Positions 24,911 through 35,875 of a stretch of 60,000 nt of DNA are shown here, piece after piece. The position numbers and the translations under genes were made by a program. How positions within the stretch are numbered: position 1 is the first letter of the stretch; every line of letters begins with the position of its first letter. Source of the stretch: Membranipora membranacea (taxonomy: Eukaryota > Bryozoa > Gymnolaemata > Cheilostomatida > Membraniporidae); contig OU612067.1 in assembly GCA_914767715.1 (NCBI GenBank), positions 21,180,162-21,240,161 on the forward strand, written 5' to 3'. Below the pieces are notes generated by a model that saw only the letters and a program-made list of their open reading frames with translations, made no database searches and was not told the origin of the DNA.

Positions 24911-24947
24911 AAAAAAAGCAAAGGGTCCCCCCTTTGTTACTTTTTTT
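24911..24947. repeat. quasi-palindrome present in every monomer (representative)
   Basis: The left arm AAAAAAAGCAAAGGG is followed by the loop TCCC. The right arm is CCCTTTG, then a 3-base bulge TTA, then CTTTTTTT. Allowing for the bulge this is a 15-bp stem with a 4-base loop. It sits at offset 43-79 and recurs about every 334 bp. In most variants the change falls in the loop or at the stem's loop-proximal end: TCCC, TCCT (GGGTCCTCCC) and TCCA (GGGTCCACCC) all keep the 7-bp inner stem. Type B breaks the outer arm (ACTATTTTC), and a few units break the inner stem (GTCCTCCGTTTG). No function is shown; extrusion or a nascent-RNA hairpin is possible. Confidence 0.85.
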
Positions 24948-25148
24948 AATTTTAAAGTCGCTCTCATTTCCGTTCTATTTATTGTAGGATCTTCATATTC
25001 TGGAATTTGAATGAGGCCAATGAGACCATCATCTGGTCCGAGTTTGAAAGAATTCCGATGGCTATTTAAATTTTTTACCCTGCGTTTGGCATGTTTTTTA
25101 ATGACAAAAGTGGCCCTCGTTAAAAATGTCGCTGACGCCAAACTAAAA

Positions 25149-25159
25149 GGGGCAGCCCC
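25149..25159. repeat. short palindrome GGGGCAGCCCC (representative)
   Basis: A perfect 5-bp inverted repeat around a single A, at offset 281-291 of A-family units. Other types weaken it to GGGGCAGCCCG or GGGGCAGCCCA. It is the site of the 8-bp deletion in the units at 35550 and 42545. Confidence 0.8.
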
Positions 25160-28100
25160 AAACGGGTTTCAGTTCCAAAGTCAGCATAAAATTCCCCACG
25201 GTTTAGAGTAGGTTAGGAGGAAATCTATTTTTTGAACAGGCCGTAAAACAAGCAAAGGGTCCCCTCTTTGTTACTTTTTTTAATTTCAAAGTCGCTCTCA
25301 TTTCTGTTCTATTTAACGTAAGATCTTCATATTCTGGAATTTGAATGAGGCCAGTGAGGCCATCATCTGGTCCGAGTTTGAAAGAATTCCGATGGCTATT
25401 TAAATTTTTTACCCTGCGTTTGGCATGTTTTTTGATGACAAAAGTGGCCCTCGTTAAAAATGTCGCTGACGCCGAACTAAAGGGGGCAGCCCCAAACGGG
25501 TTTCAGTTCCAAAGTAAGCATGAAATTCCCCACGGCTTAGAGTAGGTTAGGAGGAAATCTATTTTTTGAACTGGCCGTAAAAAAAGCAAAGGGTCCCCCC
25601 TTTGTTACTTTTTTTAATTTTAAAGTCGCTCTCATTTCCGTTCTATTTATCGTAGGATCTTCATATTCTGGAATTTGAATGAGGCCAATGAGGCCATCAT
25701 CTGGTCCTAGTTTGAAAGAATTCCGATGGCTATTTAAATTTTTTACCCTGCGTTTGGCATGTTTTTTAATGCCAAAAGTTGCCCTCGTTAAAAATGTCGC
25801 TGACGCCAATCTAAAAGGGGCAGCCCCAAACAGGTTTCAGTTCCAAAGTCAGCATGAAATTCCCCACGGTTTAGAGTAGGTTAGGAGGAAATCTATTTTT
25901 TGAACTGGCCGTAAAAAAAGCAAAGGGTCCCCCCTTTGTTACTTTTTTTAATTTTAAAGTCGCTCTCATTTCCGTTCTATTTATCGTAGGATCTTCATAT
26001 TCTGGAATTTGAATGAGGCCAATGAGGCCATCATCTGGTCCGAGTTTGAAAGAATTCCGTTGGCTATTTAAATTTTTTACCCGGCGTTTGGCATGTATTT
26101 TAATGACAAAAGTGGCCCTCGTTAAAAATGTCGCTGACGCCAAACTAAAAGGGGCAGCCCCAAACGGGTTTCAGTTCCAAAGTCAGCATGAAATTCCCCA
26201 CGGTTTAGAGTAGGTTAGGAGGAAATCTATTTTTTGAACTGGCCGTAAAAAAAGCAAAGGGTCCCCCCTTTGTTACTTTTTTTAATTTTAAAGTCGCTCT
26301 CATTTCCGTTCTATTTATTGTAGGATCTTCATATTCTGGAATTTGAATGAGGCCAATGAGGCCATCATCTGGTCCGAGTTTATAAGAATTCCGATGGCTA
26401 TTTAAATTTTTTACCCTGCGTTTGGCATGTTTTTTAATGACAAAAATGGCCCTCGTTAAAAATGTCGCTGACGCCAAACTAAAAGGGGCAGCCCCAAACG
26501 GGTTTCAGTTCCAAAGTCAGCATGAAATTCCCCACGGTTTAGAGTAGGTTAGGAGGAAATCTTTTATTTGAACTGACCGTAAAAAAAGCAAAGGGTCCCC
26601 CCTTTGTTACTATTTTCAATTTTAAAGTCGCTCTCATTTCCGTTCTATTTATCGTAGGATCTTCATATTCAGTAATTTGAATGAGGCCAATGAGGTTATC
26701 AACTGGTCCAAGTTTGAAAGAATTCCGATGGCTATTAAAATTTTTTACCCCGCGTTTGGCATGTTTGTTAATGACAAAAGTGGCGCTCGTAAAAAATGTC
26801 GCTGACGCCAAACTAAAGGGGGCAGCCCCAAACGAGTTTCAGTTCCAAAGTCAGCATGAAATTCCCCACGGTTTAGAGTAGGTTATGAGGAAATCTATTT
26901 TTTGAACTGGCCGTAAAAAAAGCAAAGGGTCCCCCCTTTGTTACTTTTTTTAATTTTAAAGTCGCTCTCATTTCTGCTCCATTTATCGTAGGATCTTCAT
27001 ATTCTGGAATATGAATGAGGCCAATGAGGCCATCAACTGGTTCGTGTTTAAAAGAATTCCGATGGCTATTTAAATTTTTTACCATGCGTTTGGCATGTTT
27101 TTTAATGACAAAAGTGACCCTCGTTAAAAATGTCGCTGACGCCAAACTAAAGGGGGCAGCCCGAAACGGGTTTCAGTTCCTAAGTCAGCATGAAATTCCC
27201 CACGGTTTAGAGTAGGTTATGAGGAAATCTATTTTTTGAACGGGCCGTAAAAAAAGCAAAGGGTCCTCCCTTTGTTACTTTTTTTAATTTTAAAATCGCT
27301 CTCATTTCCGTTCTATTTATTGTAGGATCTTCATATTCTGGAATTTGAATGAGGCCAATGAGGCCATCGACTGGTCCGAGTTTGAAAGAATTCCGATGGC
27401 TATTTAAATTTTTTACCCTGCGTTTGGCATGTTTTTTAATGACAAAAGTGGCCCCTGTTAAAAGTGTCGCTGACGCCAAACTAAAAGGGGCAGCCCCAAA
27501 CGGGTTTCAGTTCCAAAGTCAGCATGAAATTCCCCACAGTTTAGAGTAGGTTAGGAGGAAATCTATTTTTTGAACTGGCCGTAAAAAAAGCAAAGGGTCC
27601 CTCCTTTGTTACTTTTTTTAATTTTAAAGTCGCTCTCATTTCCGTTCTATTTATTGTACGATCTTCACATTCTGGAGTTTGAATGAGGCCAATGAGGCCA
27701 TCCACTGGTCCGAGTTTGAAAGAATTCCGATGGCTATTAAATTTTTTTACCCCGCGTTTGGCATGTTTTTTAATGACAAAAGTTGCGCTCGTAAAAAATG
27801 TCGCTGATGCCAAACTAAAGGGGGCAGCCCCAAACGAGTTTCAGTTCCAAAGTCAGCATGAAATTCCCCACGGTTTAGAGTAGGTTATGAGGAAATCTAT
27901 TTTTTGAACTGGCCGTAAAAAAAGCAAAGGGTCCCCCCTTTGTTACTTTTTTTAATTTTAAAGTCGCTCTCATTTCTGTTCCATTTATCGTAGGATCTTC
28001 ATATTCTGGAATTTGAATGAGGCTAATGAGGCCATCAACTGGTCCGTGTTTGAAAAAATTCCGATGGCTATTTAAATTTTTTACCATGCGTTTGGCATGT

Positions 28101-28542
28101 TTTTTAATGACAAAAGTGGCCCCCGTTAGAAATGTCGCTGACTCCAATCTAAAAGGGGCAGCCCAAAACGGGTTTCAGTTCCAAAGTCAGCATGAAATTC
28201 CCTACGGTTTAGAGTAGGTTATGAGGAAATTTATTTCTTGAACTGGCCGTAAAAAAAGCAAAGGGTCCCCCCTTTGTTACTTTTTTTAATTTTAAATTCG
28301 CTCTCATTTCCGTTCTATTTATTGTAGGATCTTCATATTCTGAAATTTGAATGAGGCCAATGAGGCCATCAACTGGTCCGAGTTTAAAAGAATTCCGATG
28401 GCTATTTAAATTTCTTACCCTGCGTTTGACATGTTTTTTAATGACAAAAGTGGCCCCCGTTAAAAGTGTCGCTGACGCCAAACTAAAAGGGGCAGCCCGA
28501 AACGGGTTTCAGTTCCTAAGTCAGCATGAAATTCCCCACGGC

Positions 28543-30545
28543 TTAGAGTAGGTTAGGAGGAAATCTATTTTTTGAACTGGCCGTAAAAAAAGCAAAGGGT
28601 CCCCCCTTTGTTACTTTTTTTAATTTTAAAGTCGCTCTCATTTCCGTTCTATTTATTGTAGGATCTTCATATTCTGGAATTTGAATGAGGCCAATGAGAC
28701 CATCATCTGGTCCGAGTTTGAAAGAATTCCGATGGCTATTTAAATTTTTTACCCTGCGTTTGGCATGTTTTTTAATGACAAAAGTAGCCCTCGTTAAAAA
28801 TGTCGCTGACGCCAAACTAAAAGGGGCAGCCCCAAACGGGTTTCAGTTCCAAAGTCAGCATAAAATTCCCCACGGTTTAGAGTAGGTTAGGAGGAAATCG
28901 ATTTTTTGAACAGGCCGTAAAAAAAGCAAAGGGTCCCCTCTTTGTTACTTTTTTTAATTTCAAAGTCCCTCTCATTTCCGTTCTATTTAACGTAGGATCT
29001 TCATATTCTGGAATTTGAATGAGGCCAGTGAGGCCATCATCTGGTCCGAGTTTGAAAGAATTCCGATGGCTATTTAAATTTTTTACCCTGCGTTTGGCAT
29101 GTTTTTTGATGACAAAAGTGGCCCTCGTTAAAAATGTCGCTGACGCCGAACTAAAGGGGGCAGCCCCAAACGGGTTTCAGTTCCAAAGTAAGCATGAAAT
29201 TCCCCACGGCTTAGAGTAGGTTAGGAGGAAATCTATTTTTTGAACTGGCCGTAAAAAAAGCAAAGGGTCCCCCCTTTGTTACTTTTTTTAATTTTAAAGT
29301 CGCTCTCATTTCCGTTCTATTTATCGTAGGATCTTCATATTCTGGAATTTGAATGAGGCCAATGAGGCCATCATCTGGTCCGAGTTTGAAAGAATTCCGA
29401 TGGCTATTTAAATTTTTTACCCTGCGTTTGGCATGTTTTTTAATGACAAAAGTTGCCCTCGTTAAAAATGTCGCTGACGCCAATCTAAAAGGGGCAGCCC
29501 CAAACGGGTTTCAGTTCCAAAGTCAGCATGAAATTCCCCACGGTTTAGAGTAGGTTAGGAGGAAATCTATTTTTTGAACTGGCCGTAAAAAAAGCAAAGG
29601 GTCCCCCCTTTGTTACTTTTTTAATTTTAAAGTCGCTCTCATTTCCGTTCTATTTATCGTAGGATCTTCATATTCTGGAATTTGAATGAGGCCAATGAGG
29701 CCATCATCTGGTCCGAGTTTGAAAGAATTCCGTTGGCTATTTAAATTTTTTACCCGGCGTTTGGCATGTTTTTTAATGACAAAAGTGGCCCTCGTTAAAA
29801 ATGTCGCTGACGCCAAACTAAAAGGGGCAGCCCCAAACGGGTTTCAGTTCCAAAGTCAGCATGAAATTCCCCACGGTTTAGAGTAGGTTAGGAGGAAATC
29901 TATTTTTTGAACTGGCCGTAAAAAAAGCAAAGGGTCCCCCCTTTGTTACTTTTTTTAATTTTAAAGTCGCTCTCATTTCCGTTCTATTTATTGTAGGATC
30001 TTCATATTCTGGAATTTGAATGAGGCCAATGAGGCCATCATCTGGTCCGAGTTTATAAGAATTCCGATGGCTATTTAAATTTTTTACCCTGCGTTTGGCA
30101 TGTTTTTTAATGACAAAAATGGCCCTCGTTAAAAATGTCGCTGACGCCAAACTAAAAGGGGCAGCCCCAAACGGGTTTCAGTTCCAAAGTCAGCATGAAA
30201 TTCCCCACGGTTTAGAGTAGGTTAGGAGGAAATCTTTTATTTGAACTGACCGTAAAAAAAGCAAAGGGTCCCCCCTTTGTTACTATTTTCAATTTTAAAG
30301 TCGCTCTCATTTCCGTTCTATTTATCGTAGGATCTTCATATTCAGTAATTTGAATGAGGCCAATGAGGTTATCAGCTGGTCCGAGTTTGAAAGAATTCCG
30401 TTGGCTATTTAAATTTTTTACCCGGCGTTTGGCATGTTTTTTAATGACAAAAGTGGCCCTCGTTAAAAATGTCGCTGACGCCAAACTAAAAGGGGCAGCC
30501 CCAAACGGGTTTCAGTTCCAAAGTCAGCATGAAATTCCCCACGGT
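28543..30545. repeat. 11-mer higher-order repeat, copy 2: cassette a-b-c-d-f-(B/d)
   Basis: Counterpart of 24869-26872. The d unit (29545) lost one T, giving 333 bp. The sixth unit is a B/d hybrid rather than full B. Between the two cassettes (26873-28542) lie C, D, G-like, a C/D hybrid (27875, switch between offsets about 208 and 243) and E. Confidence 0.9.
30212..30545 (+). repeat. hybrid monomer B/d
   Basis: It is type B up to GAGGTTATC and type d from GGTCCGAG onward (CCGTTGGC, ACCCGGCG, CCCAAACGGG). The switch lies near offset 158-172. It is followed by a second f (30546) and a full B (30880), so f-B has been duplicated (29878-30545 and 30546-31213, 668 bp) by an exchange between B and d two units apart. 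Confidence 0.9.
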
Positions 30546-31213
30546 TTAGAGTAGGTTAGGAGGAAATCTATTTTTTGAACTGGCCGTAAAAAAAGCAAAG
30601 GGTCCCCCCTTTGTTACTTTTTTTAATTTTAAAGTCGCTCTCATTTCCGTTCTATTTATTGTAGGATCTTCATATTCTGGAATTTGAATGAGGCCAATGA
30701 GGCCATCATCTGGTCCGAGTTTATAAGAATTCCGATGGCTATTTAAATTTTTTACCCTGCGTTTGGCATGTTTTTTAATGACAAAAATGGCCCTCGTTAA
30801 AAATGTCGCTGACGCCAAACTGAAAGGGGCAGCCCCAAACGGGTTTCAGTTCCAAAGTCAGCATGAAATTCCCCACGGTTTAGAGTAGGTTAGGAGGAAA
30901 TCTTTTATTTGAACTGACCGTAAAAAAAGCAAAGGGTCCCCCCTTTGTTACTATTTTCAATTTTAAAGTCGCTCTCATTTCCGTTCTATTTATCGTAGGA
31001 TCTTCATATTCAGTAATTTGAATGAGGCCAATGAGGTTATCAACTGGTCCAAGTTTGAAAGAATTCCGATGGCTATTAAAATTTTTTACCCCGCGTTTGG
31101 CATGTTTTTTAATGGCAAAAGTGGCGCTCGTAAAAAATGTCGCTGACGCCAAACTAAAGGGGGCAGCCCCAAACGAGTTTCAGTTCCAAAGTCAGCATGA
31201 AATTCCCCACGGT
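30546..31213. repeat. 2-mer f-B, extra copy
   Basis: It repeats 29878-30545 apart from the hybrid. Type B at 30880 is the last B, and the f at 30546 the last A-family unit, in the window. Confidence 0.88.
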
Positions 31214-31547
31214 TTAGAGTAGGTTATGAGGAAATTTATTTTTTGAACTGGCCGCAAAAAAAGCAAAGGGTCCCCCCTTTGTTACTTTTTTTAATTTTAA
31301 AGTCGCTCTCATTTCCGTTCTTTTTATCGTAGGATCTTCATATTCTGGAATTTGAATGAGGCCAATGAGGCCATCAACTGGTCCAAGTTTGAAAGAATTC
31401 CGATGGCTATTTAAATTTCTTACCCTGCGTTTGACATGTTTTTTAATGACAAAAGTGGCCCCCGTTAAAAGTGTCGCTGACGCCAAACTAAAAGGGGCAG
31501 CCCGAAACGGGTTTCAGCTCCTAAGTCAGCATGAAATTCCCCACGGT

Positions 31548-31880
31548 TTAGAGTAGGTTATGAGGAAATCTATTTTTTGAACTGGCCGTAAAAAAGCAAG
31601 GGGTCCCCCCTTTGTTACTTTTTTTAATTTTAAAGTCGCTCTCATTTCCGTTCTATTTATTGTAGGATCTTCATCTTCAGGAATTTGAATGAGGCCAATG
31701 AGGTTATCAACTGGTCCAAGTTTGAAAGAATTCCTATGGCTATTTAAATATATTTCCCTGCGTTTGGCATGTTTTTTAATGACAAAAGTGGCCCTCGTTA
31801 AAAGTGTCGCTGACGCCAAACTAAAAGGGGCAGCCCGAAACGGGTTTCAGTTCCTAAGTCAGCATGAAATTCCCCACGGT
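31548..31880 (+). repeat. mosaic monomer with F centre
   Basis: The left third resembles the A6-tract unit of 17193. The middle is F (CTTCATCTTCAGG, CCTATGG, ATATATTTCCC). The right end is E-like (AAAAGTGTCG, CCCGAAACGGG, TTCCTAAG). Two switches are needed, near offsets 95-115 and 240-255. Confidence 0.8.
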
Positions 31881-33217
31881 TTAGAGTAGGTTATGAGGAA
31901 ATCGTTTTTTTTAACTGGCTGTAAAAAAAGCAAAGGGTCCCCCCTTTGTTACTTTTTTTAATTTTAAAATCGCTCTCATTTCCGTTGTATTTATTGTAGG
32001 ATCTTCATATTCTGGAATTTGAATGAGGCCAATGAGGCCATCAACTGGTCCGAGTTTGAAAGAATTCCGATGGCTATTTAAATTTTTTACCCCGCGTTTG
32101 GCATGTTTTTTAATGACAAAAGTGGCCCCCTGTTAAAAATGTCGCTGACGCCAAACTAAAAGGGGCAGCCCGAAACGGGTTTCAGTTCCAAAGTCAGCAT
32201 GAAATTCCCCACGGTTTAGAGTAGGTTATGAGGAAATCTATTTTTTGAACTGGCCGTAAAATAAGCAAAGGGTCCTCCCTTTGTTACATTTTTTTATTTT
32301 AAAATCGCTCTCATTTCCGTTCTATTTATCGTAGGATCTTCATATTCTGGAATTTGAATGAGGCCAATGAGGCCATCAACTGGTCCGAGTTTGAAAGAAT
32401 TCCGATGGCTATTTAAATTTTTTACCCCGCGTTTGGCATGTTTTTTAATGACAAAAGTTGCGCTCGTTAAAAAATGTCGCTGACGCCAAACTAAAAGGGG
32501 CAGCCCAAAACGGGTTTCAGTTCCAAAGTCAGCATGAAATTTCCCACGGTTTAGAGTAGGTTATGAGGAAATCTATTTTTTGAACTGGCCGTAAAAAAGC
32601 AAAGGGTCCTCCCTTTGTTACTTTTTTTAATTTTAAAATCGCTTTCATTTCCGTTCTATTTATCGTAGGATCTTCATATTCTGGAATTTGAATGAGGCCA
32701 ATGAGGCCATCGACTGGTCCGAGTTTGAAAGAATTCTGATGGCTATTTAAATTTTTTACCCTGCGTTTGGCATGTTTTTTAATGACAAAAGTGGCCCCCG
32801 TTAGAAATGTCGCTGACGCCAAACTAAAAGTGGCAGCCCCAAACGGGTTTCAGTTCCAAAGTCAGCATGAAATTCCCCACGGTTTAGAGTAGGTTATGAG
32901 GAAATTTATTTTTTGAACTGGCCGTAAAAAAAGCAAAGGGTCCCCCCTTTGTTACTTTTTTTAATTTTAAATTCGCTCTCATTTCCGTTCTATTTATCGT
33001 AGGATCTTCATATTCTGGAATTTGAATGAGGCCAATGAGGCCATCAACTGGTCCGAGTTTAAAAGAATTCCGATGGCTATTTAAATTTCTTACCCTGCGT
33101 TTGACATGTTTTTTAATGACAAAAGTGGCCCCCGTTAAAAGTGTCGCTGACGCCAAACTAAAAGGGGCAGCCCGAAACGGGTTTCAGTTCCTAAGTCAGC
33201 ATGAAATTCCCCACGGT
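31881..33217. repeat. 4-mer block, copy 1
   Basis: The unit at 31881 carries AATCGTTTTTTTTAACTGGC and TCCGTTGTATTT. The next unit (32216) carries GTAAAATAAGC. Both markers recur at 33218 and 33552, a shift of about 1337 bp (four units). Two private single-base gains (CCCCCTGTTAAAA and GTTAAAAAATG) make units of 335 bp. Confidence 0.85.
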
Positions 33218-33884
33218 TTAGAGTAGGTTATGAGGAAATCGTTTTTTTTAACTGGCTGTAAAAAAAGCAAAGGGTCCCCCCTTTGTTACTTTTTTTAATT
33301 TTAAAATCGCTCTCATTTCCGTTGTATTTATTGTAGGATCTTCATATTCTGGAATTTGAATGAGGCCAATGAGGCCATCAACTGGTCCGAGTTTGAAAGA
33401 ATTCCGATGGCTATTTAAATTTTTTACCCCGCGTTTGGCATGTTTTTTAATGACAAAAGTGGCCCCCGTTAAAAATGTCGCTGACGCCAAACTAAAAGGG
33501 GCAGCCCGAAACGGGTTTCAGTTCCAAAGTCAGCATGAAATTCACTACGGTTTAGAGTAGGTTATGAGGAAATCTATTTTTTGAACTGGCCGTAAAATAA
33601 GCAAAGGGTCCTCCCTTTGTTACTTTTTTTTATTTTAAAATCGCTCTCATTTCCGTTCTATTTATGTTAGGATCTTCATATTCTGGAATTTGAATGAGGC
33701 CAATGAGGCCATCAACTGGTCCGAGTTTGAAAGAATTCCGATAGTTATTTAAATTTTTACCCTGCGTTTGGCATGTTTTTTAATGACAAACGTGGCCCCC
33801 GTTAAAAATGTCGCTAACGCCAAACTAAAAGGGGCAGCCCAAAACGGGTTTCAGTTCCAAAGTCAGCATGAAATTTCCTACGGT
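33218..33884. repeat. 4-mer block, copy 2 (first two units)
   Basis: It shares AATCGTTTTTTTTAACTGGC and GTAAAATAAGC with 31881-32550. The second unit (33552) then changes to the AATTTTTACCC and GTTAGGATC type that starts the 3-mer below. Confidence 0.82.
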
Positions 33885-34550
33885 TTAGAGTAGGTTATGA
33901 GGAAATCTATTTTTTGAACTGGCCGTAAAAAAGCAAAGGGTCCTCCCTTTGTTACTTTTTTTAATTTTAAAATCGCTCTCATTTCCGTTCTATTTATCGT
34001 AGGATCTTCATATTCTGGAATTTGAATGAGGCCAATGAGGCCATCAACTGGTCCGAGTTTGAAAGAATTCCGATGGCTATTTAAATTTTTTACCCTGCGT
34101 TTGACATGTTTTTTAATGACAAAAGTGGCCCCCGTTAAAAGTGTCGCTGACGCCAAACTAAAAGGGGCAGCCCGAAACGGGTCGTAGTTCCAAAGTCAGC
34201 ATGAAATTCCCTACGGTTTAGAGTAGGTTATGAGGAAATCTATTTTTTGAACTAGCCGTAAAAAAGCAAAGGGTCCACCCTTTGTTACTTTTTTTAATTT
34301 TAAAATCGCTCTCAGTTCCGTTCTATTTATCGTAGGATCTTCATATTCTGGAATTTGAATGAGGCCAATAAGGCCATCAACTGGTCCGAGTTTAAAAGAA
34401 TTCCGATGGCTATTTAAATTTTTTACCCTGCGTTTGGCATGTTTTTTAATGACAAAAGTTGCCATCGTTAAAAATGTCGCTGACGCCAAACTAAAGGGGG
34501 CAGCCCGAAACGGGTTTCAGTTCCTAAGTCAGCATGAAATTCCCCACGGT
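33552..34550. repeat. 3-mer of 333-bp units, copy 1
   Basis: Three successive 333-bp units match the next three at 34551-35549. Markers in order: TTTATGTTAGGATC with TTTAAATTTTTACCC; GTTTGACATG with GTGTCG and an odd end (GGGTCGTAG or GGGTCTCAG); and AATAAGGCC with GTTGCCATCG. Confidence 0.83.
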
Positions 34551-35549
34551 TTAGAGTAGGTTATGAGGAAATCTATTTTTTGAACTGGCCGTAAAAAAAG
34601 CAAAGGGTCCTCCCTTTGTTACTTTTTTTTATTTTAAAATCGCTCTCATTTCCGTTCTATTTATGTTAGGATCTTCATATTCTGGAATTTGAATGAGGCC
34701 AATGAGGCCATCAACTGGTCCGAGTTTGAAAGAATTCCGATGGTTATTTAAATTTTTACCCTGCGTTTGGCATGTTTTTTAATGCCAAAAGTGGCCCCCG
34801 TTAAAAATGTCGCTGACGCCAAACTAAAAGGGGCAGCCCAAAACGGGTTTCAGTTCCAAAGTCAGCATGAAATTTCTTACGGTTTAGAGTAGGTTATGAG
34901 GAAATCTAATTTTTGAACTGGCCGTAAAAAAGCAAAGGGTCCTCCCTTTGTTACTTTTTTTAATTTTAAAATCGCTCTCATTTCCGTTCTATTTATCGTA
35001 GGATCTTCATATTCTGGAATTTGAATGAGGCCAATGAGGCCATCAACTGGTCCGAGTTTGAAAGAATTCCGATGGCTATTTAAATTTTTTACCCTGCGTT
35101 TGACATGTTTTTTAATGACAAAAGTGGCCCCCGTTAAAAGTGTCGCTGACGCCAAACTAAAAGGGGCAGCCCGAAACGGGTCTCAGTTCCAAAGTCAGCA
35201 TGAAACTCACTACGGTTTAGAGTAGGTTATGAGGAAATCTATTTTTTGAACTGGCCGTAAAAAAGCAAAGGGTCCATCCTTTGTTACTTTTTTTAATTTT
35301 AAAATCGCTCTCATTTCCGTTCTATTTATCGTAGGATCTTCATATTCCGGAATTTGAATGAGGCCAATAAGGCCATCAACTGGTCCGAGTTTAAAAGAAT
35401 TCCGATGGCTATTTAAGTTTTTTACCCTGCGTTTGGCATGTTTTTTAATGACAAAAGTTGCCATCGTTAAAAATGTCGCTGACGCCAAACTAAAAGGGGC
35501 AGCCCGAAACGGGTTTCAGTTCCAAAGTCAGCATGAAATTCCCCACGGT
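34551..35549. repeat. 3-mer of 333-bp units, copy 2
   Basis: Tandem copy of 33552-34550. Differences include AATGCCAAAAG in its first unit and TCATTTCC in place of TCAGTTCC in its third. Confidence 0.83.
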
Positions 35550-35875
35550 TTAGAGTAGGTTATGAGGAAATCTATTTTTTGAACTGGCCGTAAAAAAAGC
35601 AAAGGGTCCCCCCTTTGTTACTTTTTTAAATTTTAAAATCGCTCTCATTTCCGTTCTATTTATCGTAGGATCTTCATATTCTGGAATTTGAATGAGGCCA
35701 ATGAGGCCATCAACTGGTCCGAGTTTAAAAGAATTCCGATGGCTATTTAAATTTTTTACCCTGCGTTTGGCATGTTTTTTAATGACAAAAGTGGCCCCCG
35801 TTAAAAATGTCGCTGACGCCAAACTAAAAGGGGCAGGGGTTTCAGTTCCAAAGTCAGCATGAAATTCCCCACGGT
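35550..35875 (+). repeat. 326-bp monomer with 8-bp deletion, copy 1
   Basis: The sequence reads GGGGCAGGGGTTTCAG: the eight bases that follow GGGGCAG in other units are gone, which removes the right arm of the short palindrome. The only other copy is at 42545-42870. Confidence 0.93.

Larger units (their letters stand above)
24869..25202 (+). repeat. reference monomer (A family, type a) used for offsets
   Basis: A 334-bp unit close to the A-family consensus. Landmarks by offset: TTAGAGTAGG at 1; TTTGAACTGG near 29; quasi-palindrome 43-79; the AAAGTCGCTCTC segment near 84-95; a direct 9-bp doublet AATGAGGCC/AATGAGACC near 143-160 (two AATGAGGCC in most units); TCATCTGG marker at 159-166; EcoRI site GAATTC at 182-187; ATTTAAAT at 196-203; CCCTGCGTTTGGCATG near 210; CCCTCGTT near 245; TCGCTGACGCC near 261; GGGGCAGCCCC at 281-291; AAACGGGTTTCAG near 292. 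Type a is marked by AATGAGACC and GCATAAAATTC. Copies start at 1497, 3501, 7176, 11853, 24869 and 28543. Strand sign is only my chosen orientation. Confidence 0.95.
24869..26872. repeat. 11-mer higher-order repeat, copy 1: cassette a-b-c-d-f-B
   Basis: Six units that recur at 28543-30545 with a shift of 3673-3674 bp. It is the same cassette as at 7176 and 11853 but without type e. Both copies share the B-type variants AATCTTTTATTTG and TTCAGTAATTTG. Confidence 0.9.

Noticed and set aside
24911-24947. Rho-independent terminator (GC stem followed by T-run)
   Set aside because: It resembles one, but it recurs once per satellite unit in a gene-free eukaryotic-type array. The T-run pairs with the A-tract and there is no upstream gene.
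24869-25202. CENP-B box
   Set aside because: The only CGGG with a suitably placed A (CCCCAAACGGG) lacks the TTCG core at the required distance in all types I examined; GCAG stands there.
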